Source: Pocillopora verrucosa (lineage: Eukaryota; Cnidaria; Anthozoa; Scleractinia; Pocilloporidae). Taken from it: DNA of 64,000 nucleotides. The notes beneath the pieces were generated by a model that was given only the letters and a program-made list of their open reading frames with translations, was not told where the DNA came from and searched no databases. The DNA is taken from the NCBI RefSeq assembly GCF_036669915.1, contig NC_089312.1, forward strand, positions 1,670,801-1,734,800. Direction: 5' to 3'. Shown one piece after another: positions 22,801-36,000 of the stretch (position 1 is its first letter; every line of letters starts with the position of its first letter). A program made the position numbers and the translations under genes.

Positions 22801-25800
22801 ATCCCAGTTTGACCTGGAAACAGTAAACATGAAGAGCCACCTCGTGGAATGTCCATTACTACATTTCCATCTCTATTTCCAAGTCATTATTCTCAAGTAA
22901 GATCACCACTTACATCTGCCAGTCTTTGATCATCAGTCCTGATTTCTAATCCATCAATGTATGGCTGTAGAACTTCTTCTGTTAACACTTCCCTATGTAT
23001 CTTAAAACAGAAAAGAAATTCGTGTAAAAACTCCACTTCACAACAGTGTCTCAAATAGCAAAAGAACAAATTATATAATAAGTTGAATTACGCAGGGCAT
23101 TTTGTTTGGCTCTCACGTGAGATCTATTGGAGAACGTGCGCATACACAGCGTCACCATCAACCACATTCTGCTTTTTTTAATCATATAAAACAAATAAAT
23201 TCCATGTTGTCGTGGGTCTGTTCAGTAATGGATAACAAAAGACGTAAAAATGTGGTAAGAACATAAGTGACACACTCTTTGTTACATAGATCGACTCTTA
23301 AATTATGTCTTTATAATTATACATCGACACAAAATGCAGATACTCCCCTTACCTTAGTGAAAGGTTCCAAACTCGCTAAGATGTTACTAAGAACACTTAA
23401 AAGGACCATTTCATCTTGAAATCCAGTCCACAAATGTGCCAGTGTGATAAACTGGGGCTAAACGTAACAAATAACAAAAAATAAAAAAACCATCATACAC
23501 AGCACAGACTCTACATTGAACGTGCTTAATGAAAAATGAAGCTTTACCTGCTTATTATTCTAGTTAAAATTAACGTTATTATAAAGCAATAGGAAATTAT
23601 GGTCGGTTTACTTTTTCTTGTATAGAGTACTTACATAAACTTGTGCCGTTGGCACAGCAGTTTTGGACTGCACTGTGTTTTTTAAGGCTTCCATTCTGGC
23701 TGAAAACTGCGATTCAAGAGCTTCTACCTGTTGTGCACAGCCAACCACATCATTCTGTAGAAAGAGATTTGAAACGATTATAAAGATAACACATTAAAAG
23801 ACAAAGACAAGGGGAGGTTTAGTCGGAAACCCAAACGAATTTTTTGTTCAGTGCACAACTGTACTGAGAAGGTACCTTTCAAATGGGCATCATAAAACCA
23901 AAACGAGAGGTAACAACGGCCAAAGAAGAAGAGAAGAAAGAAGAGAGCTTAGTATCACAACCGGAAATCGGGGTAGTTAAACGAGACAGCCTTCAAGCGC
24001 GGGAACTCGCAAGAGACCAAGGCGCGATTGGTTTTATCATTGCACCTGATTGGTTGAGAGGGTAGCACGAGTTTCCTAGACTAAAAAGTAAGCCAATCCA
24101 TTCCATTTCGGATAGCCTTTGAATCTGATTGGTTAGGATAGTGGCAACTGAGCTTCCTTTGCCTATGACACAATAGGGAGTTTAAGAAAACCACGACGGC
24201 AACAGCAACGGGAACGTCACTAAACAAAAGGTTAAACGAGCAGAACAATGGCTGTGCACGTGCGTTATAAATCTTTGTAAATTTATTTGCGTCCTCTGCA
24301 ACACAACAAGGCGAAATGACCAAACTTTGCGTTGTCCGGAGAACGTGAACGACGACGGCTAGTTTTTCTAAATTCCTATTTCTAATTTAACGCTGTGTTC
24401 CATATTCAGTTTCGAGATATTTCGACAGTGAAGTAAAAACTAAATGACTTTAGAGTGTCAAGAGATTCGTAGGTAAAACATAAGTTCATTTTTTAACCGA
24501 CGTTGTCCACCACGTTGCCGTCGTCGTTTCTTTAACTCCCTAATGAAGGAGAGTAAAACCAGTGAAGCAGTGAAAATTGCTCTTATTTCCAGCTTGATGA
24601 CAGTTTCTCCGGGGAACTAAACTATCAGCTTAGCCGAAGCGACATGTTAGAAGTGAGGTAAATCTTTAAGAAGATGAATCTTTCCACAATGGAAGATTTC
24701 AGTCATAGCTAATATGAAAACACAATACTTAGACAAACAGACCTCTCAAGAAGAAAGTTAGATATTAAATTTCCATATTGAGCATAAGGGAACTCACCAA
24801 TAAGATGGAAAGAAACGCTTCATGCTGCCGTGTGTTAATTAGGGCTTCTTTTATCAAGTTTAAATTCAATCCTTCCGGTGATTTCTTGTTAGCGACGACA
24901 TCTTCAATTAGCGCTGCAGGTAATAAAAAATAGTCATTACTTACAGCTAACTGTGTTACGGCTGAAGAAAAAACGACAAAATCAAGGCAATTTTCACTGG
25001 AGTGTCCAAATCAAGCCTTTTTTGCTTTGGTTTGTTTTCCTTCGTTTAGTGATTGGCATAGAAAGCTGACACGTCACCATCTCAACCAATCAGAATCAAA
25101 GAAAGTCAGAACTGCATTGTTCTGGTTAACATCAATCTGTGATTGGTCTAATAAACTCGCGCTACCATCTCAACCAATCCGAATCGAAAAATACTATTTA
25201 GCCACTCGCGTTTTCCCGCGCTTTAGGCGGCAGTCGCGTTTTTATGTCGTGTTCTCATTGGCTCTTTGTGATATTTCTCTTTGTTTTGATTGGCCGTGGT
25301 GATTGTGAATTTTGATTTTGACATTAAATAAAAAAAAAGCCTTTAAAAACAAAATTTTAAGATTTTTCAAACCATTTACTTTACTATCTAAATAACCGAA
25401 AGTACACATAACGTTAAGTTAAAATTAGCCTAAGGTTGAATACTTACCAGTATATCTAAACGCCAGTTTGGTTGTATTTTGGATTTCTGTTTGAACATTT
25501 TGTGTCGTGGCTGGGACAGCTTCACTTAATATGGCAGGCACTATAGAAAAGAAAGGTAAAGGCAATCAGTACCTTTTTCCAAAGGGATACCAACACGTAC
25601 AAAGACGTATTTGAAATTAAGGAATATGCTATTCAGTTTCAGGAATTTTCTGTATTTCCACAAATTTCCTTAACGAAGAAAAATTACTGAACAGACACAG
25701 CACCATAGAAACTATTTGTTCAGCACTTACAACTTACAGTCATCAATTCCTTCTCCTCCTTTGCCACATTCACGATTAAAAAGTCTGATTCCAGTCACAA

Positions 25801-28800
25801 TCAGTGTAAGCTCATTAAGCTGTCGTTCCTTGTCGCGCTTTGTTAGAGACATGAAAGTTCCCAGCTCTGTTTGTGGAAATACACTTTGCAAAGCAGCTGT
25901 AAAAACAAGAGTAACACAGCTTAAAAAAAGTCACATCACCGGCTGTGTTATGAAGATAAAGTTTGATACATTCTCTCTTAAGATATTGGTATTGACAGAT
26001 TTTTAGATGATGAAGCAAGGAAATCCTGCAGCACAGTCTATAACCAGTTCATGTGTTAGTTATTGAGCTGGCAGAAAGAGTGAAATAAGAGATGCTATGA
26101 TCAACACTAACTCAAGTTGAAGTCTTGTGTACAGCAATCATTTTCACCATCATATGGAAATTCAATCTTCATCAGAGGTCAAAATTTGGTTATCCTCTTA
26201 GCTTCTGTTAAAGTGTCAGAGGCACCCTGTTAAATCAGGGCACCTTCTTGTTTTTAATTTTTACTTTCATTTTCCTTGTGATATTTGTCACATTGCTTTG
26301 ATGGACAGCTGTCAGCAATTACTTAATTTGGCTTAGCATTGTGCACTTAAATTTTCTCTGTAAACTTGTAGTCCTCAAGGCTCATGACATTTGATTGACT
26401 AAATTTAAGCCTTTAATGGTGAGGATTCTTATCAGAAGCTTATAAAATACCTGTGGCTTCTCTCACAACAGCAATATCAGTCGGAGAACCCAGACCAGAC
26501 CGCAGTAATACACATGATACTATTCTCCTGTACAAACCTGGAGACCAAATGAAATTTGATGACTTGATAAATAATTCACAGTGCACTTAAGAACATTAGT
26601 GAGTTAACATAGTTTAACTGTTAGTGCACAATACTCTGGGTTAAGAGGTCGGAGTTCAAGATCTGGCCGAGTCATCATGCTGTGTTCTTGTACAAAAACA
26701 CGCCACCCTTACAGTGCCTCTGTCCACTCAGGAGTACAAATGGGTGTACAGTAGGAGGCCTGACAAAATTATTAGGGTGTAACCTGCAATGGACTGGCAT
26801 ACCAATCAGTGGGTATAGAAACACTTCTAGAAATTTCATGCCATAGAAACCTAGATAATCGCTGGCTGGCTGAATGGGTCACTTAGTTGAGTGTAGACAC
26901 TACCTTTAAACCTTACAAAACAACTGTCCCCTGATACAAAAAAACAGAAGAGCCCTATACTTGAAAATCCACAAGTCATATGAAATTAGTTCTGTAAGTG
27001 ACAATCTAAACCCAATAATCCAGCCAAATGAAAAACATTAACCTAAGGAAAACCAAGACCATTGAAGAGAAGCCTTACTTTATAACCCCCATTCCAACTA
27101 GCCTTACCACTAAGCAGAAAAATATCCAATTTTAGGGCTCATTTTTGATCATCTAAATTTTATCCCCAAGAGAGCTTTGACAAAAAATGCAAAGTTCTAT
27201 TGATAATCAATAGTACAGACCCTCCAGTTCATCTCTTGTCCTTGCACGACTGTCAGTTATCTCTCTTATAACTGGTTGGAGTCGTTGATCAAGAACTCTC
27301 CTATGCTCTTCCAAGAAGTCAGCTGCGAGGTTAAAAAAAAAAGAGATCCACAAGTTTTATTGTGATATTCATTACCGGTAACATGAATTCAATTCAAGGA
27401 TATGAATCATATTCACCTAAGAAATTAAATCACCTTAACTGAAAAAAAAAGAGAACCAAACTAAAACCTATGCATTGTAAATCAATAAGGACAAAAATGA
27501 TAGCTGGGAGAGAAAATAATGTCCGAATGCCTGAGACAAAGTTGACCAGGACTTTTAACCCCTAAACTTCCAAGATCTGAATGTTAATTCTCTCCTCTAG
27601 CTGTAACACATTTCCTTGTATATTAGTTACGAGAAGTTGTTGTTAGATCAAGGTAGCAACTTCTACATGATAAGTTCCATTATTCTCATTATTTGTTTGC
27701 TGGGTAATGTTTGGACATTATAGGGAGAAGTTACATATTAATCTCCTCTTGAAGGTAAAAGGCTTAACCCTTCACACCCTAACATCAGTATGCATATTCT
27801 CCATACTGACTTCTCTATACATTTCCTAACATGCCAAGAAGGAGAATTTGTTTAACAATCAAGAGCTTCTTTAGTTGGTGATCATTTCCTTTATTCTTGT
27901 GGCCTTAATATGTGATTCAGGGGTGTCCCAGTCTCAATTTGCATGAGGGCACCCCATCTGTATCAATTTGTGTATTTTTTTTTTCTTTTTCTTGGCAGGA
28001 GAGGAGGACTAAGGGAAGGAAAGATACTATCCCTCTGAGGGACAGCAAGGAGGCATTAAGGACAACAAATTTGTTAGAGTCTGCAATGTCAGTTAAAGAA
28101 CCAAAACACTGATCTTGATAACATCTGTGCTTACCTCGACTGGTGTAATTCATGTCAAAATAAACCTGCATCTTGACTGTATCCAAAGATGGAGATTGTG
28201 AGTCCAACAGTCTATCTACACACAACTATTAACAAAACAAATATGTGAAGACTTAGATACAATGACTGACACATGGACTCTTGTCCAAAATAGCAGCTTA
28301 AAATTAAACACACCATCGATAATGATGAATGAATTTTCTATTAAGAGAAATTTGGCACTCACTAACATTTGAAAAAGCTATATCAACAAGTGTACTCCCT
28401 TGTGCACTCATGAGAGTTAAAGGGTTAACATTATGAACTTAGCTGATAAAACCAAATCATTTACAGTAAATGGCTCAAGCCCATGCAGCCAAGAGTAACA
28501 TTTGAAAGTGTAATCCAATTTTCTACAAGACAATTGACCTGAGAAGGACTGTTGTTTGTAGTCATGACCAAAGTCAGCATTAGAGTCAAGTGAAGTGAGA
28601 TTTGCTGTCAGTATTGTAAGTCCAGTTCATATAAACTGAATGATCAAGTGGAAAACTCAGACCTTAACTTAACCCTTTCACTCCCAGACCAAATTTGTAA
28701 TTCTCCTCACTGTCAACCATACAATCATTATAATATTAGTTCAGAGAATTTTTGGATTGGATCAACTAATCATCCCAAATTGATATTTTTCTCTATTATC

Positions 28801-29772
28801 ATCGCTAATCTGGTTGATACTGCATTGGTATTGTAAGGAGAAATTCTGTCTTGGTCACTCATGGCCAAACATAGCCTATCAGTACAAATAAAACTTGATA
28901 ACACCTTTGACTTTTTAAACTGTAGGCATCCATAATTCATTTGATGAGAACCACTGAATTTTATCAAATTTCACTCACAGTTTCCTTTACTCGCATTCCA
29001 TTTTTTAAATGAGATTTTCAGTACTTGAGTAGTTACATTAAAGATTTGCCCAGCTTTAAAGTTTGAACAACTCCTTGTCTTAAATTACTATACACTCAAA
29101 GCACAAAATAAATTGAGGTTTTGAAAAATGTTTGTGGGAAACAAAAAAAATTCCCCAGGAAGGCGGTGCTAAATAGAGTGAAAATTGCGTCAGCCCCAAC
29201 CCCCTCCCCCCCCCCCCAGGTCCCATTATATCTCCATGAGATTGTGGAAAGGAGATAAACTACTTACTACAAATTGTATGTTAAAATAGGAAAAGATCTG
29301 ATGAGAATTTCTTGTGATTTTTCTAATCCCAGATTTATAAAAGTTACACCATAAACATCAGTGATAAGATAAGAAAAAGAGCAAACCAGAGCACTTTAAC
29401 GACAAGCTAAACTATTATATGTAGACAATACATTGTGATATTATCTTGTCGCCATCTTTTACCTACCATAATGAGTTTTTGTACATCATCTTTGGTCAAA
29501 GTTCTGTCCACGTTAAATTCATTGTCTGGATCTAAGACTACCGCTTTAACCTGGAATGAAAAAAATACAATGCAATCAAGAATAGAAGGAAGCGTTTAAC
29601 TCAACTGATTGGACAAAAAGGAAGTAAAACAGGGCCGATATTTTGTCAACATCAAAGTACCGACCATAAATGCTACGAGCGTTTCCGAAACTGCCTGCCC
29701 TTTGTTGGCGCATTCTTGAGCGATTTCGCGTATTATGTTCTTTATGACACTCTCAGCTTGTGCCCTCGACAT
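19805..29772 (-). CDS. CFAP206: Cilia- and flagella-associated protein 206
   Basis: Seventeen exons, transcription order: 29665-29772, 29467-29550, 28135-28225, 27221-27322, 26451-26537, 25738-25896, 25448-25540, 24798-24913, 23635-23754, 23353-23457, 22914-23000, 22441-22551, 21733-21875, 21415-21514, 20936-21079, 20558-20646, 19805-19946. All phases agree: 626 aa, close to the human length. Diagnostic stretches are QAESVIKNIIREIAQEC at the N terminus, SPSLDTVKMQVYFDMNYT, KDKERQLNELTLIVTGIRLF, YEWNEWELRRKALKL, and the C terminus TFVAGLRG to LTLDVDQT. The only in-frame ATG near the start is 29772. In other organisms CFAP206 sits at the base of radial spoke 2 and supports motility of 9+2 cilia. 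Introns hold a SINE and several MITEs. It shares a short promoter region head-to-head with TAPT1. Confidence 0.96.
22627..22830 (+). mobile_element. tRNA-derived SINE
   Basis: Starts with a tRNA-like head: an A-box-like TGGCACAGTAGTGAG, then a perfect B box GGTTCGATTCC near 22680. The non-tRNA body includes GAGTTGAGTTTGTTGATGG and TTTCCTCCGGGTCC. It lies in the CFAP206 intron between exons 22441-22551 and 22914-23000. It is not a functional tRNA gene, because the arms do not fold properly and a body follows. Confidence 0.7.
23990..24150. repeat. Dispersed ATTGGTT-type repeat
   Basis: Contains two ATTGGTT blocks (CTGATTGGTTGAGAGGG and TCTGATTGGTTAGG) and CGCGGGAACTCGC. Related to the copy at 12256. 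Confidence 0.5.
24172..24543. mobile_element. MITE with AGGGAGTTTAAGAAA ends
   Basis: About 370 bp in a CFAP206 intron. The left end reads AGGGAGTTTAAGAAAACCACGACGGCAAC and so on; the right end is its inverted counterpart, GTTGCCGTCGTCG then TTTAACTCCCT. No coding capacity. A truncated relative lies at about 35745-35878. Confidence 0.7.
25025..25320. repeat. Dispersed ATTGGTT-type repeat
   Basis: Long copy in the CFAP206 intron between exons 24798-24913 and 25448-25540, with several CCAATC/GATTGG blocks and TTTTCCCGCGCTTTAGGC. Confidence 0.55.
26625..26900 (+). mobile_element. Degenerate SINE-like element
   Basis: B-box-like GGAGTTCAAGATCTGG followed by TGTTCTTGTACAAAAACACG, CAGTGCCTCTGTCCACTC, GGTGTAACCTGCAATGGAC and, at the end, GGGTCACTTAG. 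A related inverted copy lies at about 46310-46560. Assignment to a SINE is by layout. Confidence 0.45.
27555..27767. mobile_element. TTAA-flanked MITE, family C
   Basis: 213 bp between TTAA at 27555-27558 and TTAA at 27764-27767. Ends are AACCCCTAAACTTCC and GAAGGTAAAAGGCTTAA. Its interior differs from families A and B. It abuts the next MITE and shares one TTAA with it. Confidence 0.65.
27764..27930 (-). mobile_element. TTAA-flanked MITE, family B copy 2 (truncated)
   Basis: Reverse orientation. Begins TTAACCCTTCACACCC and contains CTCTTTAG-type inner sequence and TGTGATTCAGGGGTGT, then stops without its far end. Confidence 0.65.
28669..28866 (-). mobile_element. TTAA-flanked MITE, family A copy 2
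   Basis: Reverse orientation. Begins TTAACCCTTTCACTCCC and ends at TCTTGGTCACTCATGG without a clear TTAA. Lies in the CFAP206 intron between exons 28135-28225 and 29467-29550. Confidence 0.65.
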
Positions 29773-30042
29773 TCTTCTTAAATAGTTTTTTCCCTCAAAT
29801 GATATCACAACATCAGTACTGTTGCTGATGAATCTGAAAACACTTTAGAGATCGACGGAAAATGCCGCCATGCAAAAGTTTTCAGAGGTGTCATGGTAAC
29901 TAAATCCGCGAAATACTGGGGACTATGTTTTGTGACACCACGATACACAATTGGTCAGCGGAAAGTACTCAAAATTATATGCGCACTATAATGTTTACTT
30001 AGCACAAACGAGTAGCTCTGGGAACGATAATACGTGAACATC
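29773..30042. promoter_or_regulatory. Bidirectional promoter CFAP206/TAPT1 with RFX X-box
   Basis: The two start codons are 270 bp apart and divergent. At 29887-29900 the sequence GGTGTCATGGTAAC matches the palindromic RFX X-box (GTTRCCATGGYAAC) at 12 of 14 positions. RFX factors drive ciliary genes across animals. The site is about 115 bp from the CFAP206 ATG and 143 bp from the TAPT1 ATG. No TATA box is evident. Confidence 0.6.
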
Positions 30043-33000
30043 ATGGATGATCTTGCAAAAGGACAGGAAAATTTTGATTTTTCGTCTTCAGCAGCGTCTC
30101 CTAAAGATTCAGACACCGAGGTCGTTATTCACAGAGATGTTTTAGACTCATGGTCGAATCCAGATGATAGAATTAGTACGGAATTGGAGAAGAAAACCGA
30201 ACATGGCTTCGAAAATTTGGTTAATACCTTGAGTGTTGAAGAACAGGATCACATAGAGTCTGTCGAATATGCTGCTGGTGTTGATGAAAAATACGAGAAT
30301 AAGGAAGGGATTGTTAAGAGAGTGTTGTTAGATTTCGAGGAAGGAGTTCAACGTGAAGATACGATAACATCAGTAGGATTTGACAATGATGAGAAGACAC
30401 AAGAGATAGAATTCAGACACAGATTTTCACAACAAGAAGAACAGCAGTACCAAGCACAACAAAAACAACTACAACGACAAGAGAGGGTGGGCTATTCGAA
30501 TGAAGACACTAGAATACCAAAAAGTAACTTTCAATCCTTAAAAACAATGGAATCAGAAATGCGATCATACCAAAAAGACCCGCATGGAGATGTTCCACAA
30601 ATCACGAAGGCTTCCTCAGAGGAGAAACTTCATGATGGTTTGAAAAGTAAGTCTACAGCGTCTTATTATTTCTCAAGCTGATTCTCTCAGAATATGAAAG
30701 AAATTTCAAAAAATCTACATTTTAATTTCAGAGCTGTCATTCATGAGGTACTTCACAGCAGAAGTTTTCAGTGGAAAGCTGATGGAGCTTGAAGAAGAGA
30801 AATACACTGAAAGACGCCAGAAAGTGTACACGTTCATGAAGATTCCGAGGGAATTTGAGAAGGTAAACTGCAAATTAAAACAGCACATGATCATTATGTC
30901 ACGTCTTTGGGAAAGAATCTTTGCTTTCATGGTACCTCTCTCTACCTGGTAGTCAAAAAAATCTGTCAGACTAGCAGGAAAGCCTGAAGGAATCGTGGCA
31001 GGTATCATTCAACAGAGTACAGGGTCAGAATCAAGAACAGCTGTTTGCCAGTGCAATTCAATCACCAGTAGCAAAAATGTTGATTTAATTCTGGAATTGC
31101 CTGTGTTTGAAGTCTGGAGTAGTTTGTATTAAGTCATAAATTCCACTCAAGGATCCAAGGTACTTGCATTATTCCAAGTTTTTTCAGATAAAGTTTTTCA
31201 CATGCTTTTCATATAACTTCCACATAGCAAATTAAACAAGTATATCTAGTTTTTCATATGAAACTAGACTAGGCCTAGATTTTTGCAATAAGGGTGGTTT
31301 GAATCAATATCAGTATCTGGGCAACTGCCCACCTACCCCTCCCCTAACCCAACAACAGTCAATTGATGACAAGTTAAGGTTAATGTTGGTTTAGGGGAGG
31401 GGTAGGTGGGCAGTTGCTCAGGTACTGATATTGATCTAGTGGTTCTATATATACAGATCCTCACCTGATTCATCATAACAACTTGATTTTACTCTAAGTT
31501 CAATTTTCTATTTTTCTTTTTTGCAGTTGATGGTGTTTGGTTTTATGCTGTGCTTGGATTGTTTCCTTTTCATGTTTACATTTCTTCCAGTTCGTTTGGT
31601 TGTTGCTCTGTACAAGATCATTACAGGGCTGTTATTTTGTAGAACGTAAGACAAGAGCTATGCTTATTTACCTTTCATGTTGGTGAATGAAAAAATCTGT
31701 TCATAGCAGTTTCATATAAGCACATGAGTGAGCCACATCAAAAATGACTACACTTCAGAGAAATTGAAAAATTTAGCCTTAATTTGATTCACAAGCTGTT
31801 GCATATCTTCTTTAAACAATATCTGTCAAACTTCTAGCAGTGCTCATCTCACAGGTTGCCATTCTTGATATTTTCATCGCACAGATCACGGATGCTACAG
31901 CCTGTCCAGATATGTGATTTGTTAAAAGGCAAGTCCTCATTTTATTTCTATGGCTAATTTTGTCTTTTTACTTGATGTATATTGTGCATCTGACAAAAAC
32001 ATCTCCTTATATGAGTCTGAATCATTTACAGGATCGATTCTTGTGACCTGTTGGTTGCTTCTGACCCATGTGGACTTTTCAGTGTTGTATCACACCGTCC
32101 GTGGACAATCAGTCATCAAACTTTATGTCATTTACAACATGTTAGAGGTGCAGTTAATAAAAATCGTCATAGTTATTCTGATAGGCACTACTTAAGACTA
32201 CAAGCAGTCCCTTCTTTTTGGCAAAATCCATCATGCAGGTCAGAAAAAAATCAATGAAAAAAAATTGATGCTAGTGCACAGCACAGAAATGTGGGTGTGA
32301 TGCATATGAAAAGAAGATAGTTCTGTTCTCTGGGCTGACAACAATTTTTTCACTGACTATTTGTGATTTGGGCAATTGACTTTGCAGAAAAGGAGAGAGT
32401 GCTTGTAGATTAGTACTACTGTTGGAATCAAGGTTAGCCTGACTCATTCTTGATGTAAGATTTGATTTTACAATTTGTTTAAAGAATATATAAAAAAGGG
32501 AAAGTAGGTGAAACTTTTCAGGTTTTCAGTTCTTTTGCCATAAAAAAAAAAAAAACAGAAGATGCTGATGCAGGCATGGATTAGAATGCCAATTTGCTTT
32601 TAGCAAAGTTCATTGTAAAGGGATAGTAACATTCTTTTCTTATTTGTAACCACAGATTGCAGACAGGCTCTTTTCGTCAGTGGGCCAAGACATATTAGAT
32701 GCTCTCTTCTGGACTGCAACAGAACCAAGAGACCGGAGAAGAGAACATATTGGGATAATTCCACATTTTGCAATGGCTGTAGTTTATGTGTGTATCCTAC
32801 ACATGAATCACAAATTTTTTTCTCAGTGGATTTATTAGGGCTCTCTTGCTTTATAATTATCCCCTGCCACATCCCTCTTAAACAAATAAGACAATAAATC
32901 TCTTCGGGCATTTTTGATGAGGAAACAAGGAGCCCCAAAGGGCTAAAGGAAAGCCCCCTTGGGGAAGGAGGAAGGGTAAAGAAACATCTGGAATGATGGA

Positions 33001-36000
33001 ACGGACCAAATAAAGTGGTCATATGGCAACCAAATGACAGTCAACAGCTAGCCAGTTGCAGCATGTAGGCCAGGGGCTAATCAAGTTTATCTCTAGGAAT
33101 ATGAACCAGTATGTAGGTCAGCAAAGGACCACATGACAATATGTGCTGTTTCAGATCAAAGACACACAACCGTTTGTAGCTGTTTGCCTTAATTCTTTTA
33201 GTTTTCCATGCTGTGTTGGTACTGTTCCAGGCCATCTGTCTCAATGTCGCTGTGAACTCACACAACAAAGCTTTGTTAGTAATCATGGTGTCAAACCAAG
33301 TAAGAGCATTATTGGTGTAGTTCTTAAGATTGTTTTTGTGGAAAATGAAGTGGTTTGATATTTAGCACACAATTGGGATCAGCTAAACACAAATGAGACC
33401 AAGAATTGATTGTTGACAACAATGCTAGTCGCAAGCAGGCAACTTACTGAAAGTCTTTTTATAACTCAACTGGTGATTGTTCAGGAGCAGCTATATGTTT
33501 TAGTCAAAGAAGCAGAGGTATCAAAGGTCTTGATACCGTTGTATTTTAGTTTTTTCGCTGTGAGGGCAAAGTTTTATGAATCAAACTTTTTAGGGACCCA
33601 ATTGTGCCATAACGCAATTGAAACAAAGAAGGTAATTGTCATTTGTCTCCTGTGTAAAAAATTTATATGTACTTTTGGACCCTGCTTTAGAGGCCAGGGC
33701 CCTAGCAGGCTAATTGGTGACCAGAAATAGCAAGAGAAACTTAACTTAGTGGCTACAGTTTTTTTTTCTCAACAAAGCCTTTGGTGACATTTATTCTTCT
33801 TGACTGTTGTAGTTTGTTGAACTGAAAGGAAGTGTTTTCAAGAGGTTTGAGAAGAACAACTTGTTCCAAATGGCATGTAGCGGTAGGTGTTTGAAATTGC
33901 CATCTTCTCACCTGGTAATTTAAATAGATAAATAAGTGCCAAACAATAATTAAGCTGGGAAATATGCACAATCCTGAGTTTTCAACCAGTTAGTTACAAA
34001 ACCGAAGCTTAGTTATCCCTTGCTGGAGGTTGTTTACATGTATTTATTTGAATTCTCATATGTAAGCTCCTTGGTGGTATTAATCTTTGATTACTTATTT
34101 TTGGTTTCATGGCTCTCCAGTGAAGAGCTCTCTTTAATTCATTCTATGGTTGGAATAACATTCAACTGTTGTTCCCTTTTGACCATTTGGATAGATGTCT
34201 CTGAAGGTTTTTTTGCATTTCTTATTGAGTTGTTTTTCTAAGATTAACTTTTTTCCATACACAGATATTAGAGAAAGATTTTACTACATTGTGTTGGTGG
34301 TGATCGTCACGCTTAGGAATTTAACAGAATTTAATTGGAACGCTGGTGAGTGTTATGGAACCTCATTGAAAGGAACACGTTGGGGAGTAGAGCTTTTTTC
34401 ATCTTTCCAGCCACTTAGTAACTTTTGTTATTTTCAGAACACTTATATGTTATCTGTCCATATCTGTTGGCTGTGTTGTCTTCGGAGTATTTTGTGGATT
34501 GGATCAAACACGCTTTTATCACAAAATTCAACAGTATTCCTGTAGAGGTATGTCACGTGCACAGTTTTTTCCGATTTTTTTGTCAACAGTCCGGCATTTG
34601 AGTGATTTGCTACATTGCTTTGTTTGATTGGTTACAAAAAACTTGTATTCTGAGTAGTTAATCAACCATTGGGATGAAATGAAACAACAGTCGTAACATG
34701 GGCATTTTTCCGCACTTTACCGGGTGCCCTTTACAAGTTTCTTTTCTGTTAAAGTGTTTTGGATTCTAACAAGGTGGGAAGGGTGACCCGCATTGAACTT
34801 TCATCCTACCCAGGGAGAGTAACGGTAAGTCAGCAGTTGTCGATAAGAACGGGAACTTAACTTTTGTGTTACTTTGTCTTTTACCTTTTCTAACTTCCGT
34901 TAGGTTTACTGCGAATATAGAGCTCTCCTTGCTGAAGATGCGACTTCAAGTCGACAGAAGAACGTAAGAAAACGGAACAGTATTTGTTTCAAAAGTTTCC
35001 TAAAAACTTAGGAAGGATCCGCTTTAGGAATTTACTTTGAGGACTGTAGAGCGATTTTCAATTGAATGTCGAAAGTAAACCGTGATTGGATTGGTTTGCT
35101 TTCATTCGCTCTATGATTGGTCCAGAAAACACGCGCCACTTTCTCGACCAATCAGATTCAAATTAAAACCAATCGGTCAATCGCATTTTCCCGCGCTTCA
35201 AGCAGTTTTTATCTTTTTACTCTGAGTTCCTATTGGCTCTTCAGTCTTTTTTTCCTGTGTTCTAATTAGCTGTTATGATTACTAAAGTTTTGGTTTTGGT
35301 TACTTACTCGGGCTGGTAGGGAAGGAGGGTTTTTTTTGCTTCGCATGAAAACACCTCCTATAACTCTATACATTTATCTTTTTATTTTAAAAGGCTCACA
35401 ACGATCATTTCGATCTCGTTTCTCGTCGAATGGGTTTTATTCCTCTTCCACTGGGATCACTGGTGAGTAGCTTCAGAGAGAGGGGTGAAGGGAGGGTAAG
35501 GTAGGGATACTCCCTTTTTATAACCGACAGGGTGGGGGCCAGTCGTTCTGCCGATCCCAAGGTTCCAGTTTCTCGTGTAAATCTTTAATTAAGTCGTATG
35601 TTGGACCCCGAGTTTTTGTGGTAATCAGAGAGTGTGCAATGAAAAACGCCTGAAAGGATTTTGTTTTATGGATTTTGGGGCAAGGTAAGTCAGAGATCCT
35701 TTCGAATTGAAGTACTCTTTGTTGTGCCAAAAAAAAAGGGAAAAAAAATGTTGTCATAAGAACGGGACATTAAGCACCTAGAACAAATCACGAAGGCGAC
35801 GGCAACGAGGACGTAGCAAAATAAAATATCTAATGAGCAGAAAAATAGTTTAGCACGTGCGTTTAAAAACCTTTTTTTCATGAGTGACCAAGACAGAATT
35901 TCTCCTTACAATATCAATAGAATATCAACCAAATAAGTGATGAGAATAAAGAAAATATCAATATGGGGATAATAAGTTGATCCAATACTAAATACTCTGA

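Noticed and set aside
25025..25320. Clusters of CCAAT boxes as promoter elements
   Set aside because: They belong to a dispersed repeat found at least seven times in introns and intergenic DNA.
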